15,949 nucleotides of DNA from CAAGNP01 sp045603545 (GCA_045603545.1 JAZUMG010000026.1:1-15949), one strand, 5' to 3'; counted from the stretch's first letter, positions 6,714-15,203 are shown. Notes: generated from the sequence alone by a model not told the origin. Numbers and translations: made by a program.

Positions 6714-8518
6714 ATTATCTTCACCCGTCGGGATTCAACAGCTTCATCATGCCCTTTGTACTGGGGATGACCTTTGTCCTGGTCTGGTGCATCGGAGGGG
6801 CAATAAGGGTGATATACGAACTGACCCCCGGGGACAGAAAAAAATTCTTCCTCTCCCTGATCAACCCCAGGATAATGGCCAAAAATATCAAGGAGTGGTT
6901 CTGTGACTGCCTTTTCCACGTCAAGCTGTGGAAGAGGAACAAACTCCTGGGCTATATGCACTCCAGCATCGCATTCGGATGGTTCATGATAATAGTGGTA
7001 GGTCACATAGAGGTATTCCTGTATACTCCAGAAAGGATTCACCGTATATGGTACCCTATATTCTTCAGATACTTCGTCGCGGTGACAGACCACACAATGT
7101 CGGGATCATTCTTCTTCTTCCTGATGGACTTCTTCCTCCTTATGATTCTCAGCGGAATCATTCTGGCTATGCTCAAAAGGGCATACTCCCTACTTTTCGG
7201 GATGAGAAGGACCACCAGACCCAGCCTCACCGACCTCATCGGACTATACTCATTGTGGAGCATCTTCCCGCTGAGACTGTTGGCTGAAGGGTTCACTGCT
7301 GACATAAGTGGCGGATCATTCCTCACCAAGACCCTCAATCACCTTCTCCACTCATTTTACAGCGACCCCACGCAGGCACTCCCTGTGTGGTGGGCATACT
7401 CGATTGCACTGGGTGTGTTCATGTTCATTCTCCCCTTCAGCAGATATATGCACATTCCGGCTGAGATACTCCTCATCCCTATGCGCAATGCAGGTATCCC
7501 CATCAGATACTCCCGCAAAGGGATTTCAAGGCTGCAAGTCTATTCTTGCCCGGGCTGCGGTGTGTGCATTGATGCCTGCCCTCTGAGTGCAGCCAAGGCC
7601 AATATCAAGGATACCACAGTCTACCTTAACAGGCAGTTGAAACGCAACAACAAAAAGAGAATCGAAGAGATAAGCGACAAATGCCTCCTCTGCGGAAAAT
7701 GCTCATCCGTATGCCCTGTAGGGGTTGAGGGGGACAAGCTGAGGATAGCCCAGCGCTCTACCAGGAAATATGGTCTCACCCCCGATTACACGTCGATAGA
7801 CGAAAAGATGTTCATCCCGGATGGGAGCGGCAAGATACTCTACTTCGCCGGGTGCATGACACACCTTACACCCATGATAAAGAGATCCCTCGTATCGATC
7901 CTTGACAAGGTGGGTGAAGATTACACCATAATGGATGAAAACGGAGGTATCTGCTGTGGAAGGCCAATGCTTATGGCCGGTCGCCGCGATGCAGCACAGC
8001 AGATGATAGAGAAAAACACCAGTATAATAATGGCATCAGGGGCCACCACCCTACTGTTGAGCTGCCCCATCTGCTACCGGATATTCAAAGAGAACTACAA
8101 ACTGGAAGGTATAGAGATCCTGCACCACACCGAATACATCCAAAGACTTATCTCTCAAAAGAGGATTGATATATCAAAATCTAATATTAAATTTGCATAC
8201 CACGACCCTTGCGAGCTCGGAAGGGGGTGCGGCATCTACGAGGAGCCAAGAGAGATAATCCGCGCTGCGGGTGAACTCCTTGAGGGGGAAAAGAGCGGTG
8301 CTGAGAGCATATGCTGCGGCGGAAGCCTCGGCAGCCTGAGCCTGGGGGATGAGCAGAGGAAAAGGCTGATAGAGAATGCACTCAACAACCTCACTGTAGC
8401 TTCTCCCGATGCCATAGTGACAGCATGTCCACTTTGTAAGAACACATTCAAGAGGCACTCGGCAATCCCTGTAATCGATATTGCGGAAGTAGCCTTGCAA
8501 GCGATTGAAAAGAAATAA
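6707..8518 (+). CDS. Fused b-heme membrane anchor + ferredoxin + HdrD-like oxidoreductase
   Basis: This 603-residue protein combines three modules. Residues 1-260 hold about five membrane segments (roughly 12-37, 86-106, 133-156, 174-194, 225-246) with candidate heme-b histidines H85, H100, H129 and H249, as in NarI, DsrM, HdrE and QmoC. Residues 281-336 hold two [4Fe-4S] motifs (C281/284/287/291 and C326/329/332/336). Residues 380-600 carry two intact non-cubane CCG sites: C383, C416-C417, C453, C456; and C502, C536-C537, C574, C577. Such proteins connect the menaquinone pool to a cytoplasmic thiol/disulfide or sulfur reaction. As last redox gene it provides the quinone link for the four soluble subunits before it. 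The start overlaps the upstream stop (ATGGTAG). Direction of electron flow cannot be read from the sequence. Confidence 0.9.
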   Translation: MVDYLHPSGFNSFIMPFVLGMTFVLVWCIGGAIRVIYELTPGDRKKFFLSLINPRIMAKNIKEWFCDCLFHVKLWKRNKLLGYMHSSIAFGWFMIIVVGHIEVFLYTPERIHRIWYPIFFRYFVAVTDHTMSGSFFFFLMDFFLLMILSGIILAMLKRAYSLLFGMRRTTRPSLTDLIGLYSLWSIFPLRLLAEGFTADISGGSFLTKTLNHLLHSFYSDPTQALPVWWAYSIALGVFMFILPFSRYMHIPAEILLIPMRNAGIPIRYSRKGISRLQVYSCPGCGVCIDACPLSAAKANIKDTTVYLNRQLKRNNKKRIEEISDKCLLCGKCSSVCPVGVEGDKLRIAQRSTRKYGLTPDYTSIDEKMFIPDGSGKILYFAGCMTHLTPMIKRSLVSILDKVGEDYTIMDENGGICCGRPMLMAGRRDAAQQMIEKNTSIIMASGATTLLLSCPICYRIFKENYKLEGIEILHHTEYIQRLISQKRIDISKSNIKFAYHDPCELGRGCGIYEEPREIIRAAGELLEGEKSGAESICCGGSLGSLSLGDEQRKRLIENALNNLTVASPDAIVTACPLCKNTFKRHSAIPVIDIAEVALQAIEKK

Positions 8519-8533
8519 AACAACTTGAAAGAT

Positions 8534-9817
8534 ATGGAATTCAAAGCCACCGGATACACACTCGTCTGCTTCGCAGACAAACACAAATTTGAAGATTCAG
8601 GATGGTCCCTTGCAGACCCGGACTGCGAAAAGCCAAGCCTCATAAGGGCTGAATATGAAGAGAAACAATATACCCCAAGAGAGGATCTTGAAGGGCTCTA
8701 CAGATATGCAGGCTGGCTCCCTGTACACAGGACACTGAAAGGCTCATGCGCCCCTGTGACATACAAAAGCACAGCACTTGCCTCAGAGCTTGGTCTTGAG
8801 AATCTATATATCACCTTCTCCGGTTGGTGGCCAAAGATGGGGGCAAGAATGTCCACCGGCTCCTTCAAGGAGACAGAGGCCTACTCTGTCTGCGGAAGAC
8901 TCTCTGCCGACAACAAAAAGACCCTGGTAGTGGCATCCGCAGGAAATACAGCGAGAGCTTTCGCCAAAGTGTGCTCCGAGAACAATATCCCCCTTCTGAT
9001 ATCTATCCCTGAGGACAATATCAACGCCCTTTGGTTTACAGAACCACTTAATGACTGCGTAAAAATAATAGCCTCCCCAAAAGGATCAGACTATTTTGAT
9101 GCCATAGCACTTGCCGACAAGGTGTGTACAGATCCCGATTTTATGGCAGAAGGTGGTGCCAAGAATGTGGCACGCCGTGACGGCATGGGTACTACCCTCC
9201 TCTCTGCTGTAGAGGTTATCGGGAGAATCCCTGATGCATATTTCCAGGCCATCGGCAGCGGCACAGGTACCATTGCCGCCTGGGAGAACAACCTCAGACT
9301 TATCGAAGACGGACGTTGGGGCACACACAAAATGAAACTCTACCCTTCGCAGAACGACCCTTTCACCATCATGTACGATTCGTGGAAGCTCCATTCAAGA
9401 CAACTGGTCGATATGACCCCCGATCAGGCGCGCAACGCCGCTGCGGTGATAGATGCCAAAGTCCTTTCCAACAGGAAACCGCCTTACTCTATCGCAGGTG
9501 GCCTTTTTGATGCTATGGAAGACGCCGGCGGTGACATGTTCAAAGTGACCAACGATGAGCTTCACCAGTGGAAGGGAAAGTTTGCAGAGCTTGAGGGCAT
9601 CGACATCCACAACGCAGCTGCTGTCGCTGTTGCCTCACTTGCAGCTGCAGTCAAAGAGGGGAAAGTATCCAAAGAAGACGTGATTATGCTCAATATAACA
9701 GGCGGCGGAGAAGAGCTTGCCAAATCGGAGCAGAACATAGTCTACGCCAAACCACATCTGGTCCTCGACCCCGACCTCCCCGCAGAAGAGATAGTAAAAG
9801 CTGTCAAGAATATATAA
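8534..9817 (+). CDS. Cysteate synthase-like PLP enzyme (threonine synthase fold)
   Basis: About 427 residues, fold type II PLP enzyme. Numbering from ATG 8534, TGSFKE carries the Schiff-base lysine K112, ASAGNTARAF (135-144) binds the substrate carboxylate, and GSGTGT is the PLP phosphate loop. Generic pipelines tend to call such proteins threonine synthase, but the sequence fits the archaeal-type cysteate synthase branch, which makes L-cysteate from O-phosphoserine and sulfite. Its operon with a cysteate-type acyltransferase and SDR supports this strongly. It supplies the sulfonated amino acid for capnine synthesis. It closes the operon, right before a strong terminator. An in-frame TTG at 8525 would add three residues (MKD); ATG is preferred. 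Threonine synthase or another beta-replacement enzyme remains possible. Confidence 0.85.
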   Translation: MEFKATGYTLVCFADKHKFEDSGWSLADPDCEKPSLIRAEYEEKQYTPREDLEGLYRYAGWLPVHRTLKGSCAPVTYKSTALASELGLENLYITFSGWWPKMGARMSTGSFKETEAYSVCGRLSADNKKTLVVASAGNTARAFAKVCSENNIPLLISIPEDNINALWFTEPLNDCVKIIASPKGSDYFDAIALADKVCTDPDFMAEGGAKNVARRDGMGTTLLSAVEVIGRIPDAYFQAIGSGTGTIAAWENNLRLIEDGRWGTHKMKLYPSQNDPFTIMYDSWKLHSRQLVDMTPDQARNAAAVIDAKVLSNRKPPYSIAGGLFDAMEDAGGDMFKVTNDELHQWKGKFAELEGIDIHNAAAVAVASLAAAVKEGKVSKEDVIMLNITGGGEELAKSEQNIVYAKPHLVLDPDLPAEEIVKAVKNI

Positions 9818-9825
9818 TATTAAAA

Positions 9826-9853
9826 AAGAGGCCTTCAGATTTGAAGGCCTCTT
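9826..9853. terminator. Bidirectional Rho-independent terminator between convergent operons
   Basis: AAGAGGCCTTCA (9826-9837) pairs perfectly with TGAAGGCCTCTT (9842-9853) across a GATT loop. An A run lies on the left and a T-rich tract on the right, so it can stop transcription both from the plus-strand operon, whose last stop codon is at 9815-9817, and from the minus-strand mutase operon, which ends at 9881. Confidence 0.92.
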
Positions 9854-9880
9854 ACTTTATTGTATTCTATCTTAATCAGA

Positions 9881-12010
9881 TTAGAATCTCTGTGACAAAA
9901 GGTCAACGATAGTTGAAGCAGCCAAAGCTACTTTTGTACCAGGACCGAAGATAGCAGCTGCACCGGCTTTGTAAAGTGCATCGTAGTCCTGTGCAGGGAT
10001 TACACCACCACAAACTACAAGGATGTCTTCACGGCCAAGTTTAGCAAGCTCTGCTACGATCTGAGGAACAAGTGTCAAGTGACCAGCAGCAAGTGAAGAT
10101 ACACCCACTACGTGTACGTCGTTCTCAACAGCCTGTTTAGCAGCCTCTTCTGGAGTCTGGAATAGAGGACCCATATCCACGTCGAAACCGCAGTCAGCAT
10201 AACCGGTAGCTACCACTTTAGCACCACGGTCGTGACCGTCCTGACCAAGTTTAGCGATCATGATACGAGGTTGACGACCCTCTTTCTTAGCGAATTCAGC
10301 TACTTTAACTTTAGCTTGTTCGAACTCTGAATCGTTCTTAACTTCTGATGAGTAAACACCTGTATTCATACGGATAACTGCTTTATATCTGCCTACTACA
10401 GCCTCGCAAGCGTCAGAGATTTCACCAAGGGTAGCTCTGTTCTTAGCAGCCTCAACAGCAAGCTCAAGAAGGTTACCGGTCTTAGTCTCCACTGCGTGAG
10501 TGATAGCTGCAAGACACTCTTTAACTTTTGCATTGTCACGGTTAGCACGAAGCTCCTGAAGTCTCTTAACCTGAGATTCACGAACTTTAGTGTTGTCCAC
10601 TGCCAAGATCTCGATAGGATCCTCTTTCTCAAGTCTGTACTCGTTAAGACCGATGATCTTCTCAATACCTGAGTCGATACGAGCCTGTTTACGGGCTGCA
10701 GCCTCTTCGATACGAAGTTTAGGAATACCTGTCTCGATAGCTTTAGCCATACCACCAAGTTCTTCAACCTCCTGGATAAGTTTCCAAGCTTTGTCAGCAA
10801 GTTCTTTGGTAAGGGTCTCTACATAGTATGAACCAGCCCAAGGGTCGATACCACGGCATACGTTGGTCTCCTCCTGGATGTAGATCTGAGTGTTACGTGC
10901 GATACGTGCTGAGAAGTCGGTAGGAAGTGCGATAGCCTCATCAAGAGCGTTGGTGTGAAGTGACTGAGTGTGACCAAGTGCAGCACCCATAGCCTCGATA
11001 CAAGTACGAGCTACGTTGTTGAAAGGATCCTGCTCAGTTAGTGACCAACCTGAAGTCTGGCAGTGTGTTCTTAGTGATAGAGATTTAGGGTTCTTAGGAT
11101 TGAACTGTTTTACAAGTTTTGCCCAGATCATACGTGCAGCACGCATCTTGGCAATCTCCATAAAGTGGTTCATACCGATAGCCCAGAAGAATGATAGACG
11201 AGGTGCGAAAGCATCTACATCGATACCGGCTTTAACACCAGTACGTAGATACTCAAGACCGTCAGCCAAAGTGTAAGCCATCTCGATATCGTTGGTAGCA
11301 CCTGCTTCCTGCATGTGGTAACCAGAGATAGAGATAGAGTTGAACTTAGGCATATATTTAGAAGTATAAGCGAAGATATCGCCGATAATTCTCATTGAGA
11401 ACTCAGGTGGATAGATGTAAGTGTTACGAACCATGAACTCTTTCAAGATGTCGTTCTGGATAGTACCGGCCATCTCTTCAAGTTTGGCACCTTGCTCAAG
11501 ACCTGCTACGATGTAGAATGCCATAACAGGAAGAACGGCACCGTTCATAGTCATAGAAACTGACATTTTGTTTAGAGGAATCTGGTCGAAAAGAACCTTC
11601 ATATCCTCAACGCTACAGATACTTACACCAGCTTTACCTACGTCACCAACTACCCTTGGGTGGTCAGCATCGTATCCACGGTGTGTAGCCAAGTCAAATG
11701 CTACAGAAAGACCTTTCTGACCGGCAGCCAGGTTTCTGCGATAGAAAGCGTTTGACTCTTCAGCTGTAGAGAAACCTGCGTACTGACGAACAGTCCAAGG
11801 TTTTTGTACATACATTGTGCTGTAAGGTCCACGAAGGAAAGGAGCGACACCTGCTGCATAATTCAGATGCTCCATACCATTTAGGTCCTCAGCGGTGTAG
11901 ATCCCTTTAACGTCGATTTGCTCAGGGGTCTTCCAAGTTTCCTGTGCAGGAGCCTCAGCTTTGCAAGCGGCTGCTCCGCAATATTTGATATCTTTAAAAT
12001 TAGGACGCAT
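9881..12010 (-). CDS. mutB: Methylmalonyl-CoA mutase large (catalytic) subunit
   Basis: The 709-residue subunit interconverts succinyl-CoA and (R)-methylmalonyl-CoA using adenosylcobalamin. In Bacteroidales this lies on the succinate-propionate route. The N-terminal TIM-barrel substrate domain shows RGPYSTMY, GLSVAFDLATHRGYD, SVSMTMNGAVLP and CRGIDPWAGSYYVE. The C-terminal B12 domain has the base-off/His-on motif DGHDRG with H593 as lower cobalt ligand, then GVSSLAAGH and VVCGGVIP. Length matches the 710-730 usual for catalytic chains. It lies 25 bp downstream of the small-subunit gene, the standard order. Codons are strongly biased toward a small preferred set, as in highly expressed genes. 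No anomaly is seen. Confidence 0.97.
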   Translation of the reverse strand: MRPNFKDIKYCGAAACKAEAPAQETWKTPEQIDVKGIYTAEDLNGMEHLNYAAGVAPFLRGPYSTMYVQKPWTVRQYAGFSTAEESNAFYRRNLAAGQKGLSVAFDLATHRGYDADHPRVVGDVGKAGVSICSVEDMKVLFDQIPLNKMSVSMTMNGAVLPVMAFYIVAGLEQGAKLEEMAGTIQNDILKEFMVRNTYIYPPEFSMRIIGDIFAYTSKYMPKFNSISISGYHMQEAGATNDIEMAYTLADGLEYLRTGVKAGIDVDAFAPRLSFFWAIGMNHFMEIAKMRAARMIWAKLVKQFNPKNPKSLSLRTHCQTSGWSLTEQDPFNNVARTCIEAMGAALGHTQSLHTNALDEAIALPTDFSARIARNTQIYIQEETNVCRGIDPWAGSYYVETLTKELADKAWKLIQEVEELGGMAKAIETGIPKLRIEEAAARKQARIDSGIEKIIGLNEYRLEKEDPIEILAVDNTKVRESQVKRLQELRANRDNAKVKECLAAITHAVETKTGNLLELAVEAAKNRATLGEISDACEAVVGRYKAVIRMNTGVYSSEVKNDSEFEQAKVKVAEFAKKEGRQPRIMIAKLGQDGHDRGAKVVATGYADCGFDVDMGPLFQTPEEAAKQAVENDVHVVGVSSLAAGHLTLVPQIVAELAKLGREDILVVCGGVIPAQDYDALYKAGAAAIFGPGTKVALAASTIVDLLSQRF

Positions 12011-12035
12011 ATTAAATTATTTTTTCAGGTGATTA

Positions 12036-13952
12036 TTAAAGTGCTTTAATACCAAGTTTAGCCTGGTAGTCTTTCAAAGTCTCAAGAACGTTGCTCTTCA
12101 CGTTGATGAAGTTCTTGATACCTTTCTCTTCAAGTTCTGCCTGGCAAGCAGGAGCACCGGCTACTACTACGATAGCTTTGTCACCGATAAGTTCAGCGAT
12201 CTGAGGAACTGCTTCTGCATATTCTTCGTCAGATGAACAAGCCACTACGATGTCAGCACCAGCCTCAAGAGCAGCTTTAACACCCTCTTCTACAGATGAG
12301 AAACGGTTGTTGTCCACAACTTTGATACCTGCAGTAGCGAAGAAGTTGCATGAGAACTGTGCTCTTGCACGGCACATAGCCAAGTTGCCGAAGGTAAGCA
12401 TGAATGCCATAGGCTGTTTCTCGCTTCTGTCGGTAGCAAGACGCATAGCTTCGAATACCTGTGAACCACGGTAAGGTTTCAAAGGCTCAGCTACCTGCTC
12501 GCAAGTGCATGCAGGAGTTTCGAATTTGATACCATTGTAGGTAAGAACGTCTCTTGAAACGATATCTGTAGTGATGCAATCTTCAGCTTTCTCAAGGAAG
12601 TTAGGATACTGGTTAGAACCAAGAAGGATATCTTTGCGCATTGCAAGGTTTTTGTCTTTCTTGTCAGCCACAGCCTTGATCTCTGATTGGATGAAGCCCT
12701 CTTTGAATTTAGCAACATAACCACCAGCCTCTTCTACTGAGCGGAATAGAGCCCAAGCAGAGTTAGCGATAGAGTTGGTAAGGGTCTCGATATAGTATGA
12801 ACCAGCAGAAGGGTCTACTACTTTATCGAAGTGAGACTCACCTTTAAGGATGCTCTGTACGTTACGTGCGATACGGTTTGAGAACTCGTTAGGTGTTCTG
12901 AATGAGTAGTCGAAAGGAAGAACCTCAAGATAGTCAACACCTGCGATAGAAGCACTCATAGCCTCAGTGGTAACTCTCAACATATTTACGTAAGCATCGT
13001 AAACAGTCTGGTTCCACTCGCTGGTGGTAGCACGAAGTTCCATCTTCTTAGCGCACTCTGAATCTGTACCGTAAGCGTCAACAACGTTAGCCCACAACAT
13101 ACGTGCAGCACGGAATTTGGCGATCTCCATAAAATATGAGCTTCCTACTGAGAAGCAGAAGGTCATCTTCTTAGCCACATCTTTAACATCAAGACCAAGT
13201 TCGGTCAAGCGTGAAAGATATTCGCTACCTTCAGCAAGAGCAAATGCAAGCTCCTGAGTAGAAGTAGCGCCACAACCGTTGAATGTGGTAGCATCTACAG
13301 CGATAACTTTAACTCTCTTATAGTCAGCAGCCACTTTAACAGCCTCTGCAAGAAGTGCAAATGACTCTTCACAGAAATAACCTTTAGTGGTCAAAGTGTG
13401 TAGAGGGTTGAAATCGAAAGTAGCTCTTAGAACATCTTTCTCAACACCTTTAGAATCTGCATAAGCCAAGAAGTTTTTAAGAGACTCAACAGATTTAACA
13501 CAGCTTTCCTGGAAGCTTACAGGAACTTTAGCAAGATCGATACCGTTCAAAAGAACTTCGTAATCAGCTACAGTCTGAACTTTAGAGCCATCCATGTAGA
13601 AACCTACAGACTCGATACCTTTTGAAAGGAGCTCTTTAGCCTCAGCATTTGCTTTTGCATAGTCGCAAGTGCAGCAGCATACACTGTGGTGGATGAACCA
13701 GTCATTGTTTTGTTTGGTACCTCTAACATAAGGGAATGCTCCAGGGTTAGTACCTACGTGAGGAAGCTCTGCAAGATTCTCTGCACGGTAGTATGGACGA
13801 ACGCTGAAACCCTCTTGTGTTTTCCATACGAGTTTTTTCTCGTATGCGGCACGTGCAGCTTCTAGATCTGCACATTTAAGGTCTTTTAGAATTACCTCTT
13901 CCCATTTCTCGGTAGGGACCGCTGGAAATTCAGTAAAAAGTTTTTCTGCCAT
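12036..13952 (-). CDS. mutA: Methylmalonyl-CoA mutase small subunit
   Basis: The 638-residue non-catalytic partner of the large subunit has the same architecture, a TIM barrel followed by a B12-like domain. The cobalamin motif DxHxxG is absent: the corresponding stretch reads FSCNFFATAGIKVVDNN. It keeps the structural landmarks VDPSAGSYYIETLT and RIARNVQSIL. Length equals that of known small subunits. It is the first gene of the two-gene operon. Position 91-96 reads VCCCTC, an unusual cysteine clump in a region (DYAKANAEAKELLSKG) that otherwise follows the family. Start ATG at 13952 has no Shine-Dalgarno sequence, normal for Bacteroidota. It probably stabilises the heterodimer. Confidence 0.96.
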   Translation of the reverse strand: MAEKLFTEFPAVPTEKWEEVILKDLKCADLEAARAAYEKKLVWKTQEGFSVRPYYRAENLAELPHVGTNPGAFPYVRGTKQNNDWFIHHSVCCCTCDYAKANAEAKELLSKGIESVGFYMDGSKVQTVADYEVLLNGIDLAKVPVSFQESCVKSVESLKNFLAYADSKGVEKDVLRATFDFNPLHTLTTKGYFCEESFALLAEAVKVAADYKRVKVIAVDATTFNGCGATSTQELAFALAEGSEYLSRLTELGLDVKDVAKKMTFCFSVGSSYFMEIAKFRAARMLWANVVDAYGTDSECAKKMELRATTSEWNQTVYDAYVNMLRVTTEAMSASIAGVDYLEVLPFDYSFRTPNEFSNRIARNVQSILKGESHFDKVVDPSAGSYYIETLTNSIANSAWALFRSVEEAGGYVAKFKEGFIQSEIKAVADKKDKNLAMRKDILLGSNQYPNFLEKAEDCITTDIVSRDVLTYNGIKFETPACTCEQVAEPLKPYRGSQVFEAMRLATDRSEKQPMAFMLTFGNLAMCRARAQFSCNFFATAGIKVVDNNRFSSVEEGVKAALEAGADIVVACSSDEEYAEAVPQIAELIGDKAIVVVAGAPACQAELEEKGIKNFINVKSNVLETLKDYQAKLGIKAL

Positions 13953-13996
13953 ATTTTTATGATTATTAATAAATGAGTGTGTTTCTTTTAATCACG

Positions 13997-14004
13997 CAAA
14001 GATA
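13997..14004 (-). promoter_or_regulatory. Candidate promoter -7 element of the mutAB operon
   Basis: Read on the minus strand this is TATCTTTG, a match to the Bacteroidota TAnnTTTG. Transcription would start near 13990, giving a leader of about 38 bases before mutA. A TTTAG sequence near the expected -33 position (14030-14026) is only a partial match to TTTG. Confidence 0.55.
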
Positions 14005-14037
14005 ACATTTTTATATATTAAGTATCTAAAAAATCAC

Positions 14038-14045
14038 TACTTTTG
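14038..14045 (+). promoter_or_regulatory. Candidate promoter -7 element of the serine hydrolase gene
   Basis: TACTTTTG matches TAnnTTTG and lies 19 bp before the ATG at 14065, so the leader would be very short, about a dozen bases. No clear TTTG is found 19-21 bp upstream. It faces away from the mutA element, 33 bp apart, so the two upstream regions overlap. Confidence 0.5.
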
Positions 14046-14064
14046 AGGTATAAAAACCATTTTT

Positions 14065-15180
14065 ATGAGAAAAGCACTTTTTATTTCGATTTTCTGTCTG
14101 ACTTTGGTCAGTTGCAAAAGTTCTGACCAGACACAAATGGACCTGCAGCCACTTATGGAAAAGCACGGAATCACAGGGATACAAGCAGTTCTGGCAGAGG
14201 AAAAAAATCTCTCCAACAAATTCAACGAGAGCTATTTCATCTACGGTGAAGGGATTGCAGACACTACAGTTTTCCAGGCAGCATCCCTGAGCAAAGTCCT
14301 ATTCTCATATGTCGCAATGAGTCTCTATGACGAAGGGGTGTTTGACCTTGACACTCCACTTATGGAGTACTACGACAATGGCCGCTTCGCTGCCGGGCAG
14401 GACAGCATATACGCCAGGATGCTCACTGCGCGCCACGTCTTGTCACACCGCACAGGGCTCAAGAACTGGGCATCGTCACCATCGGGAGATGCCTGGCCCA
14501 CCAGCACCATCACATTCAAGAAAAAACCTTACGAAGAGAGCGACTCCACCGGGATGTTCACCTACTCGGGAGAGGGGTTCGCATATCTCCAGCATACACT
14601 TGAACACCTTACAGGGATGACCCTTAACGAGCTGGCCACCAAATATGTATTCGAACCTTTCGGAATGCCTAATTCATGGTACGGATGGAGAGACTCTTTT
14701 GAGGGTCAGGTAACAGTCGGACACCAGGAAGACGGCACACCTGTCGATGTAGTGCGCTACCCAAGGGCAAATTCAGGCTACACACTCATGACCTGCGCTG
14801 CTGACTACGTAAAATTTCTGGAGAAATTGGCAGACGGAGGAAATCTCTCAGACGAAACATTCCAGGAGATGATTACCCCACAGTTCGAAAGGGAGGACAG
14901 CGAATGGAGAATCTATGAAGACCTCCCTATCAGTTGGGGTCTTGGAGTGGGACTGACCGACGACGGAGCACTATGGCACTGGGGCGACAACGGCACTTTC
15001 AAAAGTTTCTTTGTCATCTACCCAGGCAAGCAGGCCAGAATAATGCACTATGTATGCAATAGCCGCAACGGACTGAAGATTCTCCCAGATATGCTTGAGA
15101 CATTCTTCCCCACCTGCGAAGAGCACACAGAGCACGACATCCTCAAAGTACCTTACTGGATCGAGTGCCACTACAGATAG
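14065..15180 (+). CDS. Serine hydrolase lipoprotein, beta-lactamase/DD-peptidase fold
   Basis: The 371-residue protein starts with a lipoprotein signal (hydrophobic ALFISIFCLTLVSC, modified cysteine C17), so it is exported and lipid-anchored. It has the class C beta-lactamase/esterase-type active site: S74-L-S-K77 (SxxK), Y167-S-G (YxN-like, with Gly in place of Asn) and H305-W-G (KTG-equivalent HxG). The surrounding SHRTGLKNW and YVFEPFGM are family landmarks. Residues after C17 (KSSDQT) do not show the acidic lipoprotein export signal for surface display, so a periplasmic face is more likely. Members include peptidases, esterases and D-amino acid amidases; the substrate cannot be told. It is a single gene, divergent from mutA, with its own promoter and terminator. 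True beta-lactamase activity is not implied. Confidence 0.88.
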   Translation: MRKALFISIFCLTLVSCKSSDQTQMDLQPLMEKHGITGIQAVLAEEKNLSNKFNESYFIYGEGIADTTVFQAASLSKVLFSYVAMSLYDEGVFDLDTPLMEYYDNGRFAAGQDSIYARMLTARHVLSHRTGLKNWASSPSGDAWPTSTITFKKKPYEESDSTGMFTYSGEGFAYLQHTLEHLTGMTLNELATKYVFEPFGMPNSWYGWRDSFEGQVTVGHQEDGTPVDVVRYPRANSGYTLMTCAADYVKFLEKLADGGNLSDETFQEMITPQFEREDSEWRIYEDLPISWGLGVGLTDDGALWHWGDNGTFKSFFVIYPGKQARIMHYVCNSRNGLKILPDMLETFFPTCEEHTEHDILKVPYWIECHYR

Positions 15181-15203
15181 GTTTGACCTCTCTACACACC
15201 CAT

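Noticed and set aside
6443..7093. 216-codon minus-strand frame across the ferredoxin and membrane genes
   Set aside because: It spans two well-supported overlapping plus-strand genes and shows no motif.
3591..8518. Methanogen-type electron-bifurcating HdrABC with hydrogenase
   Set aside because: HdrA is too short and lacks extra ferredoxin modules, there are no mvh-like or formate dehydrogenase genes, and the last subunit is membrane-bound.
14065..15180. Antibiotic-resistance beta-lactamase
   Set aside because: The SxxK fold is shared by many esterases and peptidases; YSG replaces YAN/YSN and there is no mobile or resistance context.
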